A stretch of DNA of 64,000 nucleotides from Jacaranda mimosifolia (GCA_018894105.1 CM032129.1:32195468-32259467), one strand, 5' to 3'; positions 1-11,595 are shown, counted from the first letter of the stretch. Program-made: numbers and translations. Notes: generated by a model from the sequence alone, not told the origin.

Positions 1-1737
1 GATACAGTGTTTTTATTTCACTTTATCATTCATTTGGTTGGAGTGATAATAAACACTGAAACCAGTATGAATATCCAAAGCCCGTGTTTATATGTGCAAT
101 TCCCATAATAAATTAACATGTTGCCACCCATGGATTTATTTATCATACCAGCTAAACAATACCATAATGATAAAAAAAATCACACAAATTATCAAATGAT
201 AAATAATCATCAGATAACTTAAAAAATTCAACCAAAGTAGCTTTGAGTATCAAATATTTGTTTACTTGTTAATTTCAAGCATGCCTATTTGAATATTTTG
301 TATGGTATATAACTTAACGTGCATTTTTTAACATATCGTGTTTGACAAATATGTGGGTTATAATTAATATATGCTAATTAAGCACGTTTATGATTGAGAC
401 ATGGTAATTGATGGGCAATTAAGTTATTCAATTTTCTGACTTTAAGTGTGTGGAAATCGTCACGGCTGATGTATGAATAGTGAATATCTAAATGTACATT
501 GTAGGGGGTGCAAAAAACAGGTCTTCAATGCAGTTATCACAATTATATATATGCATGACAAGGATGATTGCTACGAATTGGGAAAATGATTTTTCACAAA
601 ATTTCGTTATAATTTCATCTGAATCGTCCGGGTTCAGATCATCTATTTCAATTTATATTTCATCTCCTATTTCATTTTATGATACATGACATGTGTATTA
701 AATATTTTCTTATAAAAATAATTGATTGAGAATTACACACTTAGGATATATACATCAAAATAGAATAGGAGATGAAACACGGAATGAAATAGAAGATCCA
801 AAATGGAGTCGTCCCTTCTTATCTTTGGTTCTGAAAGGTCAAATCGCAATTTAAGATCGATCTGGTCGTCGTAATCCTAATATTCTATCGTTCCAACAAA
901 TTTTTGGAAAAAAATAGAAAAGCAAAAGATACAAGTGAAAATGTTTGAAAGCATTTGTACTATCCATCATGCAAAGATGGAACATATAGGATACAAATTT
1001 AAGGTGGAAATAACTGAAATCAAGTTTAAAAAAAATTAAATTGATAATGTCTATTTATTTAAAATTTGGGATGTTAAAATAATTTAAAAGTTGTTTTCTT
1101 CTTACACTTCTTGATGCCCCTTTTCACTGTAGCAAAAGCTTTGATCACGTGTATTAATATTGAAATTTGGACTATCGATAAATAATTAATTCCTTGAGAA
1201 GTTGGGCTTTCTATATCAATTTATGAATTTGTACATCATAAAATATGTAGAGTTAGATTATTTAAATTGATGTTAAAAATTAAAATATAAATTTGGATAA
1301 TATAGGATTTATCTTAAACATTAAAAAAAAATATAGATTTAGATTTAGATAATATCTTATCTACCTTGGTTGGATTTGATTCTATTACACCTTTATATGG
1401 CAGTTGTACTTTCAACATCCAAATGACTCACGACTTGAATGATAGTTCTTTAAATTATCATCGGACACGAGTACAATAGTCAGAATTAAGTAGAATTCTT
1501 TTGTTTCTGCCCTAAAGAAAGTTAAATAAAAATAAAAGAGTTTTCTTTTACTCTCTTCGATTTGTTAATCAAAAGAAAACTAGATTCCTATTTTTGGATT
1601 AATATGAATGGTTAACTGTCATGCCAAGTGACATATAATCCAGTGATATCAGTCTTTTCTATTATGTTAGAAGTTTTGAGTTCGAGGCTGAATAGGTTCC
1701 TTTGTGCACCTTGTGTGCATCTAATTGTGTTGTTTAT
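1..1737. other. AT-rich intergenic DNA, no gene seen
   Basis: No open frame here resembles a known protein and none has convincing splice structure. The only structure I can support is the palindromic MITE at 631-803. The rest is low-complexity AT-rich sequence. Confidence 0.6.
631..803. mobile_element. Short foldback MITE
   Basis: The two ends are inverted copies of one another. The left end reads through 'atctatttcaatttatattt' and the right end through 'gaaatagaagatcc', both with the inner motif 'tttcatctcctat' or its complement. Related hairpins lie in intron 1 of both dioxygenase copies (about 5498-5662 and 11078-11252), with a degraded relative near 63.5-63.7 kb. No coding capacity. Exact ends and target duplication were not resolved. 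Confidence 0.55.
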
Positions 1738-2333
1738 AGTGTTCGAAAAATCGGACAATTCATTGAACTGAAAAATTTATCTGTTTACGGTTCACTGGTT
1801 CAATCGTTGATTAGACCGTAATTGAACCGCAATTAAAATCATGACATCATAAATATGTAATATATATTGTATATTTTATATATTACTTAAAAGTTAATAA
1901 AATACCAAATATAAACATAAAGAGTTTAAATTATATTGTTCAACTTCATAAATTAGAATTTCTTCAAAGAGCATATAGGTTGGGTAAGAGACTAAAAGGT
2001 TTCTACCTTCTAGCCAGATTTAAAAATTAGAATATTAGATTTGATTTAGACCTTTATTTTGTAGATCTGTTTGAATGTTTTAGGTCTTTTTACTTCTTTT
2101 TTTTTTTTAAAAAAATGTTAATTATGTCAAAAATTAAAGGAAAGAAAAGAAAAAAAAAATGAACCTGTCTAATTTTCATAAACCGTGAATGGTTCACCGG
2201 TTCATACGGTTTTCACAAAATATGAAGGTTTTCTTTATTTCCCAATTTTTACTCAAAATTGGACCGGTTCATAGGGCGGTTGACGATTCAATCGGTCTGA
2301 TCGCCCGGTCTGATCCGATTTTTTAAACAGTGA
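1738..2333. mobile_element. Non-autonomous hAT-like element
   Basis: Imperfect terminal inverted repeats (left 'agtgttcgaaaaatcgg', right 'ccgattttttaaacagtg') flank 596 bp without coding capacity. The flanking 8-mers ttgtttat (1730-1737) and ttgcttat (2334-2341) match at 7 of 8 positions, as expected for an aged hAT target-site duplication. Subterminal sequence is rich in 'ggttca/ccggtt' motifs. The same family occurs at 34577-35301 with an exact 8-bp duplication. Confidence 0.65.
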
Positions 2334-3464
2334 TTGCTTATACTTCAATTTACTTGATTTGAGAATATGATAATACTGATTTGTTAACAGCATAAAAAAT
2401 TCATCATTTGTATTAATTTACTTGATTTGATAATAGGATAATATTAATTTATTGACAAGATAAAAATTCATCATTTATAATATTCTCTCAAAAAAAATAA
2501 AAATGGTTAACCGTCACGAATTATCCAATGAAAAAAGAAAGGAAACAATTGTACAAATTATCAAATGTCTTCTATCATTATCTATGTTAATAGACATAAA
2601 AATATGTTTTATATTTCTTAATTTTTAATAGTAAGAAACTTAAGAAATCATATTTTCTCAATATTAATATTGAAGCCATTAAGTAGTGAAAAGTCCAAAC
2701 ACAACTACACAAGCAATACGTTTCGTGTTATTTTCGGTATTTTGGGAACAATATTTTGAGTAAGTATTTTTAAATATTGCTTTTAAAAATGTGCGGAGAT
2801 AAAAAATGTGTATAAATAAGTTGCTGAAAAAAATTATGTAAATTTCATAGAAAACATATTTCGAGGAATCATTATATGTTTTTTGCATAGGATTTTGTAA
2901 TTGGTTAGTAATTTGTTTTTATCTATTTTTGTAATGTTAAGATATATATAAAATATATATATTTATTTTAATATAATAATTAAAATATACAAGAGACAAA
3001 ATTGAAAAACAAAAATTTATTTAAAACATACTTGAGGGATGATATTCAATATCAATTATTAAATAGATTTTCTTCTTATAAATATAAAAATGCATTTTTT
3101 GAAAATAACACGCAATGTAGCCAACGTTTTTCATGCCTCGAGTGGCCCACCAGTCAAGACGAACCCAATAGCCCAGTTTAAGATTAGCCCATATTTTGTG
3201 GCCAACATTCAGTGACTCAATGGATATTATTGGGTTAAACCATTATCAGTTATTTAAAATCATTTAATAATGCTTAGTATAATATTTGATACAAAGCTAA
3301 CTTGAAATTAAGGCCAAGATTACCTAAATTTTTATTAATTTTTACGTACCGTAAGTGGATGTAATTATTAATATGGCATATTAATCATTAAACATTGCCT
3401 TAAAATTATAATTTAGGAGTGATTCTTTCTTGAATCGAGTGCATTTAAATTAATAGTTGTGTCA
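2334..3464. other. AT-rich intergenic DNA, no gene seen
   Basis: No recognisable gene, RNA or element boundary. The short frames here have no domain resemblance. Confidence 0.55.
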
Positions 3465-3862
3465 ATAGATCTAGAAATATTTTGTGATGAACGTACGGGA
3501 AAAACCTTCTTTGGATTTGTTCAAGATCTTTGGAATTCATTTATTTCTCTCTTGGGTGGCTTGCTTTGTTTTTGGTGCATTTCATATAACAGGCTTGTAC
3601 GATTTTGGAATATGGGGTCCAATCCTTATGGACTAACGGAAAAAGTACAACCTGTAAATCCGTCGTGGGACATGGAAGGTTTTAATCCTTTTATTCCGAA
3701 AGAAATAGCTTCTCATCATATTGCAGTAGGTACATTGGGCATATTAGTATATCTATTCCATCTTAGCGTCCGACCTCCACAGCATCTATACAAATGATTG
3801 CATATGAAAAATATTGAAATCATACTCTCCAATAATATTGCGGCTGTAGTTTGGATTTGGCA
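3465..3862 (+). pseudogene. psbB: Nuclear plastid DNA fragment: psbB (CP47), larger copy
   Basis: The frame starting at 3459 contains the CP47 segments '[12 protein letters not shown]', '[16 protein letters not shown]', '[14 protein letters not shown]' and '[13 protein letters not shown]'. These are an internal stretch of the photosystem II antenna protein, roughly residues 120-230. DNA similarity continues past 3797 ('gaaatattgaa' type sequence) to about 3862, beyond an in-frame stop. There are many substitutions, the conserved middle helix is garbled between the RTGK and NPYGL segments, and the 5' and 3' parts of the gene are missing, so this is a decayed transfer and not a gene. It sits about 330 bp upstream of the first dioxygenase, and its right part was carried into the tandem duplication. 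Confidence 0.9.
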
Positions 3863-4189
3863 TGGTAACTTAAGAAATAAAAGAATAAATAAAATATAAA
3901 ATATTAGGATTTTTTTTTTCTTTTTTTTTCCCCAAAAACCAGATACCACACGTAGAATAAGACATCCTAGCAAAAGGAAAAGAAGCCTGCAATAAGAAGA
4001 CAACTTGCGTACGCACACGTGTCGAATTTAGCATCACATTACCATCTGAAATATTTTCTTGCTTCAGAATTGTTGCTGTCTTACTGGAATTTGTGGTTTT
4101 CTTGGGGGTAATCTGCTTTTCTCAGAGTAACCATTGATTGATTGATTCTCAACATCCCCTGCACTATTACAGCACTTTCTAAGTTTATA

Positions 4190-7034
4190 ATGTCCCAATC
4201 GGAAGTAGTTAACTTTGGAAAGTCACTCATAGTGCCTAGTGTCCAAGAGCTGGCAAAAGAGCCCATTGCCAATGTCCCAGCAAGATATGTGCGTCTCAAC
4301 GAAAATTCTCCGACGCTTTCTGAAGAGTATGGTCATTTGTCGTCGGTACCCGTCATCGATCTCGAAGACTTGCTCAAAATTGGACAACTTGGGAAACATG
4401 AGTTGGAGAAACTTCACTCGGCCTGCCAAGAATGGGGCTTCTTCCAGGTATGTAAGAATAATTTTTTAGTTAAAGATTTTGTATTCTTGCTCGATACCCA
4501 TATTTTTTTAATTTAATTAAAGATTTTGTATTCTTGCTCGGTACCCATATTTTTGTAATTTAATTAAAAACTTTGTATTCTTACTCGAGAACATTTTTTT
4601 TTACCCTATGTGGATATCTAGTATAAAGTTTATAGCAAAAATTTTGAAGATGGCTCAGGAATAGTCCTCGGCTTAAGGTCGAGTTGATTTTTTGGTAGTC
4701 GAATCGAAATAAAGAGTTAATTTGATTAATAACTTTGATACTTGAAATCACACAAAAATATTATGTTGTCGAATGCGAACTCTATAACGCTCAAAGGAGC
4801 AGTTGAATAGATGAGGCAGATAAAGGGAGAGTAAATAGAAAGTATATTTATGATATTTATATATGTGGTGAACACTATGTATTTTACATAATATATCAGT
4901 TAACAAATATGAGCACTTTGACCTGGCGCAATCTACAACTTCCTATGCTTCGAGTCGCATTTCGGGTTGGGCCACTCAAATTCGACCCATTAAAAAGAAT
5001 GCGAATTCTAATTTTGTAAGGATAAAATCATAATTTCATTAACACCCTCATCAGCTCCCCTATTGAGATTGAAATGAGTTTACGACTTTTTCTTTTGATC
5101 TAGACTTTGATCGTCTGTCCAAACTACATAACTCCCGAGTTCTATAATACAACCACAATTTCGACAAAAACCCTCCAGCAATCAAATCAGTACGATATCG
5201 CAGAAAATACGGCTAAGAAGAGATGTGCAAATTATAGGAGAATGCATTAGTATGGACTATTCTCCTATTAGTCCATCTCTTTCTTTGGGACATGCCATTA
5301 TGGCCCATTAAACCATATTGGACCTTGGCCCTTGATGTTCATGCTACATCAGTTGTAGTGGAACCTGCAGGAATCTTCTGCAGCAAAATCAACATTATGG
5401 AACAAATATTTTCACTTCTTTTTCTGCTTATTTCCTTAAGAAAATCCTGGTCAATGTATCTTTAGTTATGTTTTTATAACCTGTACTAATCCACCTTGGA
5501 TCCTCTATTTCATTATGTGTTTCATCTTCTATTCTAATGTGTTGTATATATACCTAGTGTATCTGATTCTCAATTAATTATTTTGTAAGGAAATATTTAG
5601 TACGCGTATCATATATCCATGCAGTGGAATAGAGGATGAAATATAAATTGGAATAAATGATCTAAACCAGTACTAATCTGTTCTCAATTTTAATCAACTT
5701 ATGTTTAAGCAGGTTATAAACCATGGAGTTTCTGCTTCTTTGCTGGAAAAGTTCAGGACTGAAGTTATAGAATTCTTTAAACTCCCAATGGAAGAAAAAC
5801 GAAAACTATGGCAACGGCCAGACAACCATGAAGGCTTCGGGCAACTGTTTGTTGTCTCCGAGGAGCAGAAGCTCGACTGGTCTGATATGTTTTTCATGAC
5901 AACACTTCCCATCAATATAAGAAACACCGAATTGCTCCAAAAGTTGCCCACAGTCCTAAGGTAAACACTTTAAATTAAGCTGATTGTAATGATTTTGATA
6001 CAATGTAATTATTGTGTCTTTATTAGAATGCATCTTGGGCCTACTCACACTAAAAGTTATAATTCAAAAATTGGATTTTCCAAAATTATATAAAGAGACG
6101 AGTATAAATATGCATAAATCGATGTGAGAATATAACATACCCTATGCACGCTCAGAAATAAACATTTAAATCGTGGAACAATATGAAATCAGTGGTTCAA
6201 CTATACGGGATAGTCCAATACCAGGCATAGGTGACTCCAATATCATATCTGGATAGACTTTAGGCTTATTTTATTCTAAAAACTAGCTCAAGAGGTTTGA
6301 GGATCGTTCAAAGTCATAAGAAGAAACTATTCTATATATGCTTAACTGATGTGAGAATCTAACAGGGAAACAATGGAAGATTACTCAGCAGAAATGAAAG
6401 AGCTAGCCATAAGACTGTTAAGTCAATTGGCGAAGGCGCTAAAAATGGACGATGAGGAGATGAGAGAAATGTTTAACGATGGCGTACAATCGATACGGAT
6501 GAACTACTATCCGCCATGCCCTGAGCCAGACTTAGCCATCGGGTTCACTCCTCACTCAGACGCCGTTGCTCTCACCATTCTCTTTCAGCTGAACGACACT
6601 GAGGGCCTTCAGATTCGAAAAGATGGGAAATGGGTACCCGTAAAACCACTTCCTGATGCCTTTGTAGTCAATCTTGGCGACATAATGGAGGTAAGTAAGT
6701 AGACTATAATTGATGAGGCTGATACAGTCATAATTTTTGTTTATATATATGTTTGTTGGGGTTGCAGATTGTGAGCAATGGTGCGTACAGGAGTATTGAG
6801 CACAGAGCAACGGTGAATTCGAGCAAAGAGAGAATCTCTGTGGCTACGTGTTATAGCTGCAATCTGGGCTGTGAGTTGGGCCCTGCGCGTAGCCTTGTTG
6901 GCCCCAAGAATCCACCAGTTTTTGGCAGAATGCCCATTGATAAGTACTTCAAGGAGTTTTTTGCGAGGAAACTCAATGGCAGGTCCTACCTCGATTTCAT
7001 GAAGTTGGAAGTCCAGGAAAATGATGCCAGTTGA
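4190..7034 (+). CDS. 2-oxoglutarate/Fe(II)-dependent dioxygenase, SRG1-like (copy A)
   Basis: Four exons: 4190-4447, 5713-5960, 6366-6690, 6768-7034. All introns are GT-AG with matching phases, giving 365 residues (usual family length about 350-370). The N-terminal non-haem dioxygenase domain includes '[10 protein letters not shown]' and '[15 protein letters not shown]'. The C-terminal 2OG-Fe(II) domain has 'NYYPPCP', iron ligands His232-x-Asp234 (PHSD) and His289 (SIEHRA), and the 2-oxoglutarate-binding Arg299-x-Ser301. The first true ATG in frame is 4190; upstream in-frame codons begin only with TTG. This cytosolic oxidoreductase family uses 2-oxoglutarate and O2. Relatives called SRG1, codeine O-demethylase-like or norcoclaurine-synthase-like act on specialised metabolites, but the substrate cannot be read here. 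It is intact, unlike copy B. Intron 1 holds a foldback MITE. Confidence 0.92.
5498..5662. mobile_element. Foldback MITE in intron 1 of copy A
   Basis: Left end 'ggatcctctatttcattatg' and right end 'ttggaataaatgatc' form an imperfect hairpin with internal 'gtttcatcttctattc' and its complement. It has the same design as 631-803. Present at the orthologous place in copy B, so it predates the duplication. Confidence 0.5.
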
Positions 7035-7179
7035 ATTGACTTGGGCTTCTCCAGTTTCCTTAGTTGCCCAAATTCTAGTTCGAATGTTAGTATAACTTGG
7101 AGATTTATTTTTAGTATTTTGTTTTGACTATAAAACTTAATTGTCATATCACTTCCTGATTGTGAAGCCCCTGTTTGAA

Positions 7180-7315
7180 GGAGCTGTGTGCGTGGCGCCC
7201 TGCGGCTGCCAGCGTGCGAGCGCCTGTGCTTCGGCACCGGTCATCGAGTACTTGCGTATGTGGGTACCGTGCGCTTGTGTGCATTGGACGCCGACATTTG
7301 CACGTCATGGGCTTG
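7180..7315. other. GC-rich island downstream of copy A
   Basis: About 135 bp with high GC ('gcgcctgtgcttcggcacc' type sequence) in otherwise AT-rich DNA, beginning about 150 bp after the stop codon. Unit 2 carries the equivalent at about 13470-13575, with a small (GC)n expansion. I recognise no protein in it, and the open frames across it are not family-like. It could be 3' UTR, a captured fragment or a piece of an old element. Confidence 0.5.
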
Positions 7316-7412
7316 TATATTTGTGTTGTCTAGATCCTCTAGTTTAATATATATTTTATTTATTATTCTAATTTTATGCATATGTATATATATATATGCT
7401 AAGTATATTTTA

Positions 7413-7873
7413 GGAAAAATTATAATTTTGGTCCTCAAATATAACTACTTATTCGTTTTTAGTCCGTAAACAATCTTGAGTTACACTTTTGGTCATTAAA
7501 TTCACAATTTTTTAATAATTTTCATCCTTGCCGTTATTTTAGGCGTCAAAACTAACGGAAATTGGTCATGTGCATAGCATATGACCATTGTTGGAAGGAA
7601 ATTTGATCCTCAAACATAATTAGTTATTTGCTTTTGGTCCTTAAACAATCTCGAGTTGCACTTTTGATCCTCAAACTTGCTGTTTTCCACCCACAAAGCG
7701 GTCATGTGCATAGCATATGACTAATTTTCGTTAGTTTTGATGCCTGAAGTAACGGCAATGATTAAAATTGTTAAAAAATTGTCAATCTGAGGACCAAAAG
7801 TGTAACTCAAGATTGTTTAGGAACTCAAAGTAAATGAGTGGTTATATTTGAGGACTAAAATTATAATTTTTCC
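7413..7873. mobile_element. Mutator-like (MULE) non-autonomous element
   Basis: 461 bp with long terminal inverted repeats starting 'ggaaaaattataattttggt'. It is flanked by the exact 9-bp direct repeat tatatttta (7404-7412 and 7874-7882), the target-duplication length of Mutator-type transposases. Unit 2 shows the empty site (tatattt followed by the same downstream sequence, about 14412), so insertion followed the duplication. No transposase frame. A family member is at 26161-26654. Confidence 0.88.
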
Positions 7874-8250
7874 TATATTTTATTTACAATCGAAGACGAA
7901 TCTAGGGGGGCAAGGTGGGGCAGCCCCCAACATTTTGATAATTTTTCATTGATTCATATGTACATTTGCCTGACCCCCCCCCCCCCGTCCCGGGCCACGG
8001 CTCCACTTATATATATATATATATATAAAGTTTTGTAATATGTTTTAGTTTGTATATATTTAATTATTTAGTAATAATTTTTATTAATTCTTTACCTATT
8101 TTAATTTTGAAATGTTTAAAGCAAATTCTTAAGCTCATATTTTCAATTAAATAATTCACAATTAGGTTAGGTCCATTAGGGCACTTTTATGTTATTTGTT
8201 TGAGAACATATTTATAGAAATCTAGCCAAAGAAAATCTTTATAACTTTAA

Positions 8251-8585
8251 CGACTTGTTTGGTTGGGCATATAGGATTAGACATAATACATATACTAGTG
8301 ACACATAAGCTAGAAATGGTATCCAAAACCATCTAATTTATTGTTTGCTTTGATTTTACAAATTGGTGATATCCCATACTTGATGTTATATAATGTTTGG
8401 TTGGAAAGATTGCTCAAATTTAAAAGGGTGAAAAATGGATCAGTTGGCCTAATCCATAAACTAGCTTGGCCCATGATATCATGTCGGGCTGCAAAGGTAT
8501 CACGGGTCATAAAAATATGAAGCAAACAGAAAATTATGCTTGAAAATGGATCTATCAGGCCTTAACCTTTAAAGCAAACAAGCCC
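8251..8585. mobile_element. MITE nested in the hAT relic
   Basis: This 335-bp block is present in unit 1 and absent from unit 2 ('aactttaaaggaactc' near 14805). Ends are inverted: 'cgacttgtttggttggg' and 'aagcaaacaagccc'. Flanking trinucleotides taa and caa suggest a 3-bp target duplication with one change, as in PIF/Harbinger (Tourist-like) MITEs. Family assignment is tentative; the insertion itself is well supported by the paralogous empty site. Confidence 0.65.
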
Positions 8586-8629
8586 CAAAGGAATCCACAG
8601 AACAGTTAAAATCTCTCCCTTTTGACTTA

Positions 8630-8968
8630 ATGAAATTGAAGCAAAGAGACAAAATAATCATAGACAAGCTTAGTACCATCAATTCATTTTTCAAGAGAAA
8701 TGCTAATGGTAATACAAGAGTTGGTGAATCATCTTCTACTTTGTCATCAACAATTCAATTCAACAACAAAAAACAACATCAATCTAAAATTTCAAGAGTA
8801 GAAAAAGATATTGATGTTTCTTTATTAGAAAAAGATTCGGGAAAGTGCTTACCAATTTGGCAATATAATATTGACCAACGGGACAAAATTCGAAGATTTT
8901 ATATACAAAGTGGACCATATCAACCTATTCTTACTGATATGAAAGAGTTTCGCGTTCAATTTCGATGA
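8630..8968 (+). pseudogene. N-terminal fragment of hAT transposase (ZMYM1/TTF-type), unit 1
   Basis: A 112-codon frame opens with a basic N-terminus and 'SFFKRNA', then 'LPIWQYNIDQRDKIRRFYI' and 'SGPYQP'. This matches the region just before the TTF-type zinc finger of plant hAT transposases annotated as zinc finger MYM-type protein 1-like. The zinc finger, catalytic core and dimerisation domain are absent, so it is a dead fragment. The frame remains open in both duplicated units despite about 20% amino-acid divergence, which could be chance at this length. Confidence 0.75.
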
Positions 8969-9292
8969 TATATATTTCGAATTCATAGATTATAAAATTT
9001 ATATTTGAACTTTTATGTTTTAAAATTTCGCCCCTCGGAGTCGCAGTTCTAGATCCATCCCTGTTCACAATTGATTATTTTCATAAAAAATATTTTGTAC
9101 ACTTAACATATATACAAGGAATTAGAATAGAATAAAGGATTGAAGGCAGCATGTCCACTGTACCATGTGCATGGCACTTGCTAATAGTTGATGTTTTATT
9201 CCATGCACATGTTATTAATTATGCACACTTAGCATTTATTGTGAAGTAAAATAAAATAAAATATTGATAAAAATAAGGATATTTGTTTCAGG

Positions 9293-9437
9293 CAGCAGGT
9301 ACATTGGGCATATTAGCTAGTCTATTACATCTTAGCGTCCGACCGCTACAATGTCTATACAAGATATTGCATATGAAAAATATTAAAACTGTACTCGATC
9401 TCCAGTCGTATGGCGGTTGTAGTTTGGATTTGACGTG
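9293..9437 (+). pseudogene. psbB: Nuclear plastid DNA fragment: psbB, duplicated part
   Basis: About 145 bp match the right part of the 3465-3862 psbB fragment ('gcaggtacattgggcatatt', 'cttagcgtccgaccg', 'gcatatgaaaaatatt'). At some sites ('gcagcaggt', 'attagctagtct') it is closer to the plastid gene as I know it than the first copy is. It begins abruptly at the duplication junction, so it marks where unit 2 starts. Confidence 0.88.
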
Positions 9438-9677
9438 ACAATTTAAAAAATAAAAGAATAAATAAAATATAAAATATCAGGTTTTTTTTCCCCAAAACCA
9501 GAAACCACACGTAGAATAAGACAACCTAGCTAAAGGAAAAGAAGCCTAAAATAAGAAGATAACTTGCCTACGTACACGTGTCGAATTTAGCATTACATTA
9601 CCATTTGAAACATTTTTCTTGCTTCAGAATTGTTGCTGTCTTACTGGAATTTGTTGTTTTCTTGGGGGTAAAATGGG

Positions 9678-9695
9678 ATATATATATATATATAT
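9678..9695. repeat. (AT)n tract in the copy B promoter/leader
   Basis: An 18-bp AT run about 100 bp before the copy B start codon lies in a stretch of about 34 bp missing from copy A, where 'cttgggggtaa' passes directly to 'tctgcttttctc'. It could act as a TATA region or be microsatellite noise. It is the clearest promoter difference between the two copies. Confidence 0.6.
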
Positions 9696-11077
9696 CGAAG
9701 CCCTGCGCTTTTCTCAAAGTAACCATTGATTGATTGATTGATTCTCTATCATCCAACGTCCCCTGCACTATTACAGCACTTTCTAAGTTTATGATGTCCC
9801 AATCGGAAGTAGTTCACTTTGGAAAGTCACTCATAGTGCCTAGTGTCCAAGAGCTGGCAAAAGAGCCCATTGCCAATGTCCCAGCAAGATATGTGCGGCT
9901 AAAATTCTCCAACGCTTTCTGAAGAGTATGGCCATGTGTCGTCAGTACCCGTCATCGATCTCGAAGACTTGCTCAAAATTGGACAACTTGGGAAACATGA
10001 GTTGGAGAAACTTCACTCGGCCTGCCAAGAATGGGGCTTCTTCCAGGTATGTAAGAATAATTTTTTAGTTAAAGATTTTGTATTCTTGCAAGATACCCAT
10101 ATTTTTTTAATTTAGTTAAAGATTTTGTATTTTTACTGGAGAACATTTTTTTTACCCTATGTGGATATCTAGTATAAAGCTTATAGCAAAAATTTTGAAG
10201 ATGGCTCGGGAATAGTCCTCGGCTTAAGGTCGAATTGATTTTTTGATAGTCGAATCGAAATAAAGAATTAACTTGATTAAAAATTTCGATAGTTGAAATC
10301 ACAAAAATATATTATGTTGTCGAATGCGAACTCTATAACAATCAAAGGAGCAGTTGAATAGATGAGGCAGATATAGGGAGAGTAAATAGAAAGTATATTT
10401 CTGATATTTATATATGTGGTGAACACTATGTATTTTACATAATATATCAGTTAACAAATATGAGCACGTTGACATGGCACAATCTAGAGCTTCCTCACCT
10501 CCTATGATTGGGGATGCTCCGAGTTGCATTTTTGGGTTCGGTCACTCAAATTCAACCCATTAAAAAGGATGTGAATCCTAATTTTGTAAGGATAAAACCG
10601 TGATTTCATTAACATCCTCATCAGCTCCCCTATTGAAATTGAAATGAGTTTGGGACTTTCTCTCTTGATCTAGACTTTGATCGTCTATCCAAACTCCACA
10701 ACTCCCGAGTTCTATAACACAGGCACAATTCCAACAAAAGCCCTCCAACAACCAAATCAGTATGACATGGCAGAAAATATGGCAAAGAAGAGATGTGCAA
10801 ATTATAGGAGAACACATTAGTATGGACTATTCTCCTATTGGTCCATCTCTTTTTCTTTGGGACATGCCATTATGGCCCATTAAACCATATTGGACCTTAC
10901 TGACTTGTGGCCCTTGGAGTTCATGCTACATCAGATATATTGGAACCCGCAGGAATCTTGTGCAGCAAAATTAACATTATGGAACAAACATTTTCATTTC
11001 TTTTTCTGCTTATTTCCTTAGGAAAATCTTAGTCAATGTATCTTTAGTTACGTTTTTATAACCTGTACTAATCCACC

Positions 11078-11252
11078 TTGATCTCTGTTCCATTATGTGT
11101 TTCATCTCCTATTCCAATGTGATGTATCATGTATATATACCAAGTGTGTCTGATTCTTAATTAAATATTTTTATAAGAAAATATGCAATACACGTATCAT
11201 ATATCCATGCAGTGAAATAGAAAATGAAACATAAATTGGAATAGAGAATCTA
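11078..11252. mobile_element. Foldback MITE in intron 1 of copy B
   Basis: Paralogue of the 5498-5662 hairpin at the same intronic place, with 'tgtgtttcatctcctattcc' on the left and the inverted 'gaaaatgaaacataaattgg' on the right. Inherited through the tandem duplication. Confidence 0.5.
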
Positions 11253-11595
11253 AACCAATACTAATCTGTTTTCAATTTTAATCAACTTATGTTTAAGCAG
11301 GTTATAAACCATGGAGTTTCTGCTTCTTTGCTGGAAAAGTTCAGGACTAAAGTTATAGAATTCTTTAAACTCCCAATGGAAGAAAAAAGAAAACTATGGC
11401 AACAGCCAGACAACCATGAAGGCTTCGGGCAGCTGTTTGTTGTCTCCGAGGAGCAGAAGCTCGACTGGTCTGACATGTTTTACATGACAACACTTCCCAT
11501 CAATCTAAGAAACACAGAATTGCTCCAAAAGTTGCCCACAGCCCTAAGGTAAAGAGTTTAAATTAAGCTGATTATAATGATTTTGATACAATTTA

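Larger units (their letters stand above)
7891..9063 (+). mobile_element. hAT element relic (unit 1 copy)
   Basis: Left end 'cgaagacgaatctagg' and right end 'ctagatccatccctg' are inverted; the less decayed unit 2 copy reads 'cagaaacggatctagg' and 'ggatccgtccctg'. Flanking 8-mers are tttacaat (7883-7890) and ttcacaat (9064-9071), 7 of 8 identical. It contains the N-terminal remnant of a zinc-finger MYM1/TTF-type hAT transposase (8630-8968), a poly-C tract, an (AT)n tract and the nested 335-bp insertion at 8251-8585. Confidence 0.8.
3722..9285 (+). repeat. Tandem segmental duplication, unit 1
   Basis: Unit 1 runs from inside the psbB fragment (about 3722) to the 'ggatatttgt' at 9285. Unit 2 restarts at 9293 within the equivalent psbB sequence and ends at the same 'ggatatttgt' near 15511. 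Both contain psbB remnant, dioxygenase promoter, four exons, introns, a GC-rich 3' island and a hAT relic in the same order. Length differences are explained by unit-specific insertions: 7413-7873 and 8251-8585 here, 11596-12277 and 13581-14298 in unit 2. Confidence 0.9.

Noticed and set aside
3459..3797. 112-codon open frame as a genuine nuclear photosystem gene
   Set aside because: It is an internal piece of plastid psbB with no start or end of the protein, many substitutions and continuing psbB DNA similarity beyond its stop.
9734..9922. 62-codon frame as a complete short protein
   Set aside because: It is exon 1 of dioxygenase copy B ended early by a 5-bp deletion; the upstream part starts with TTG, not ATG.
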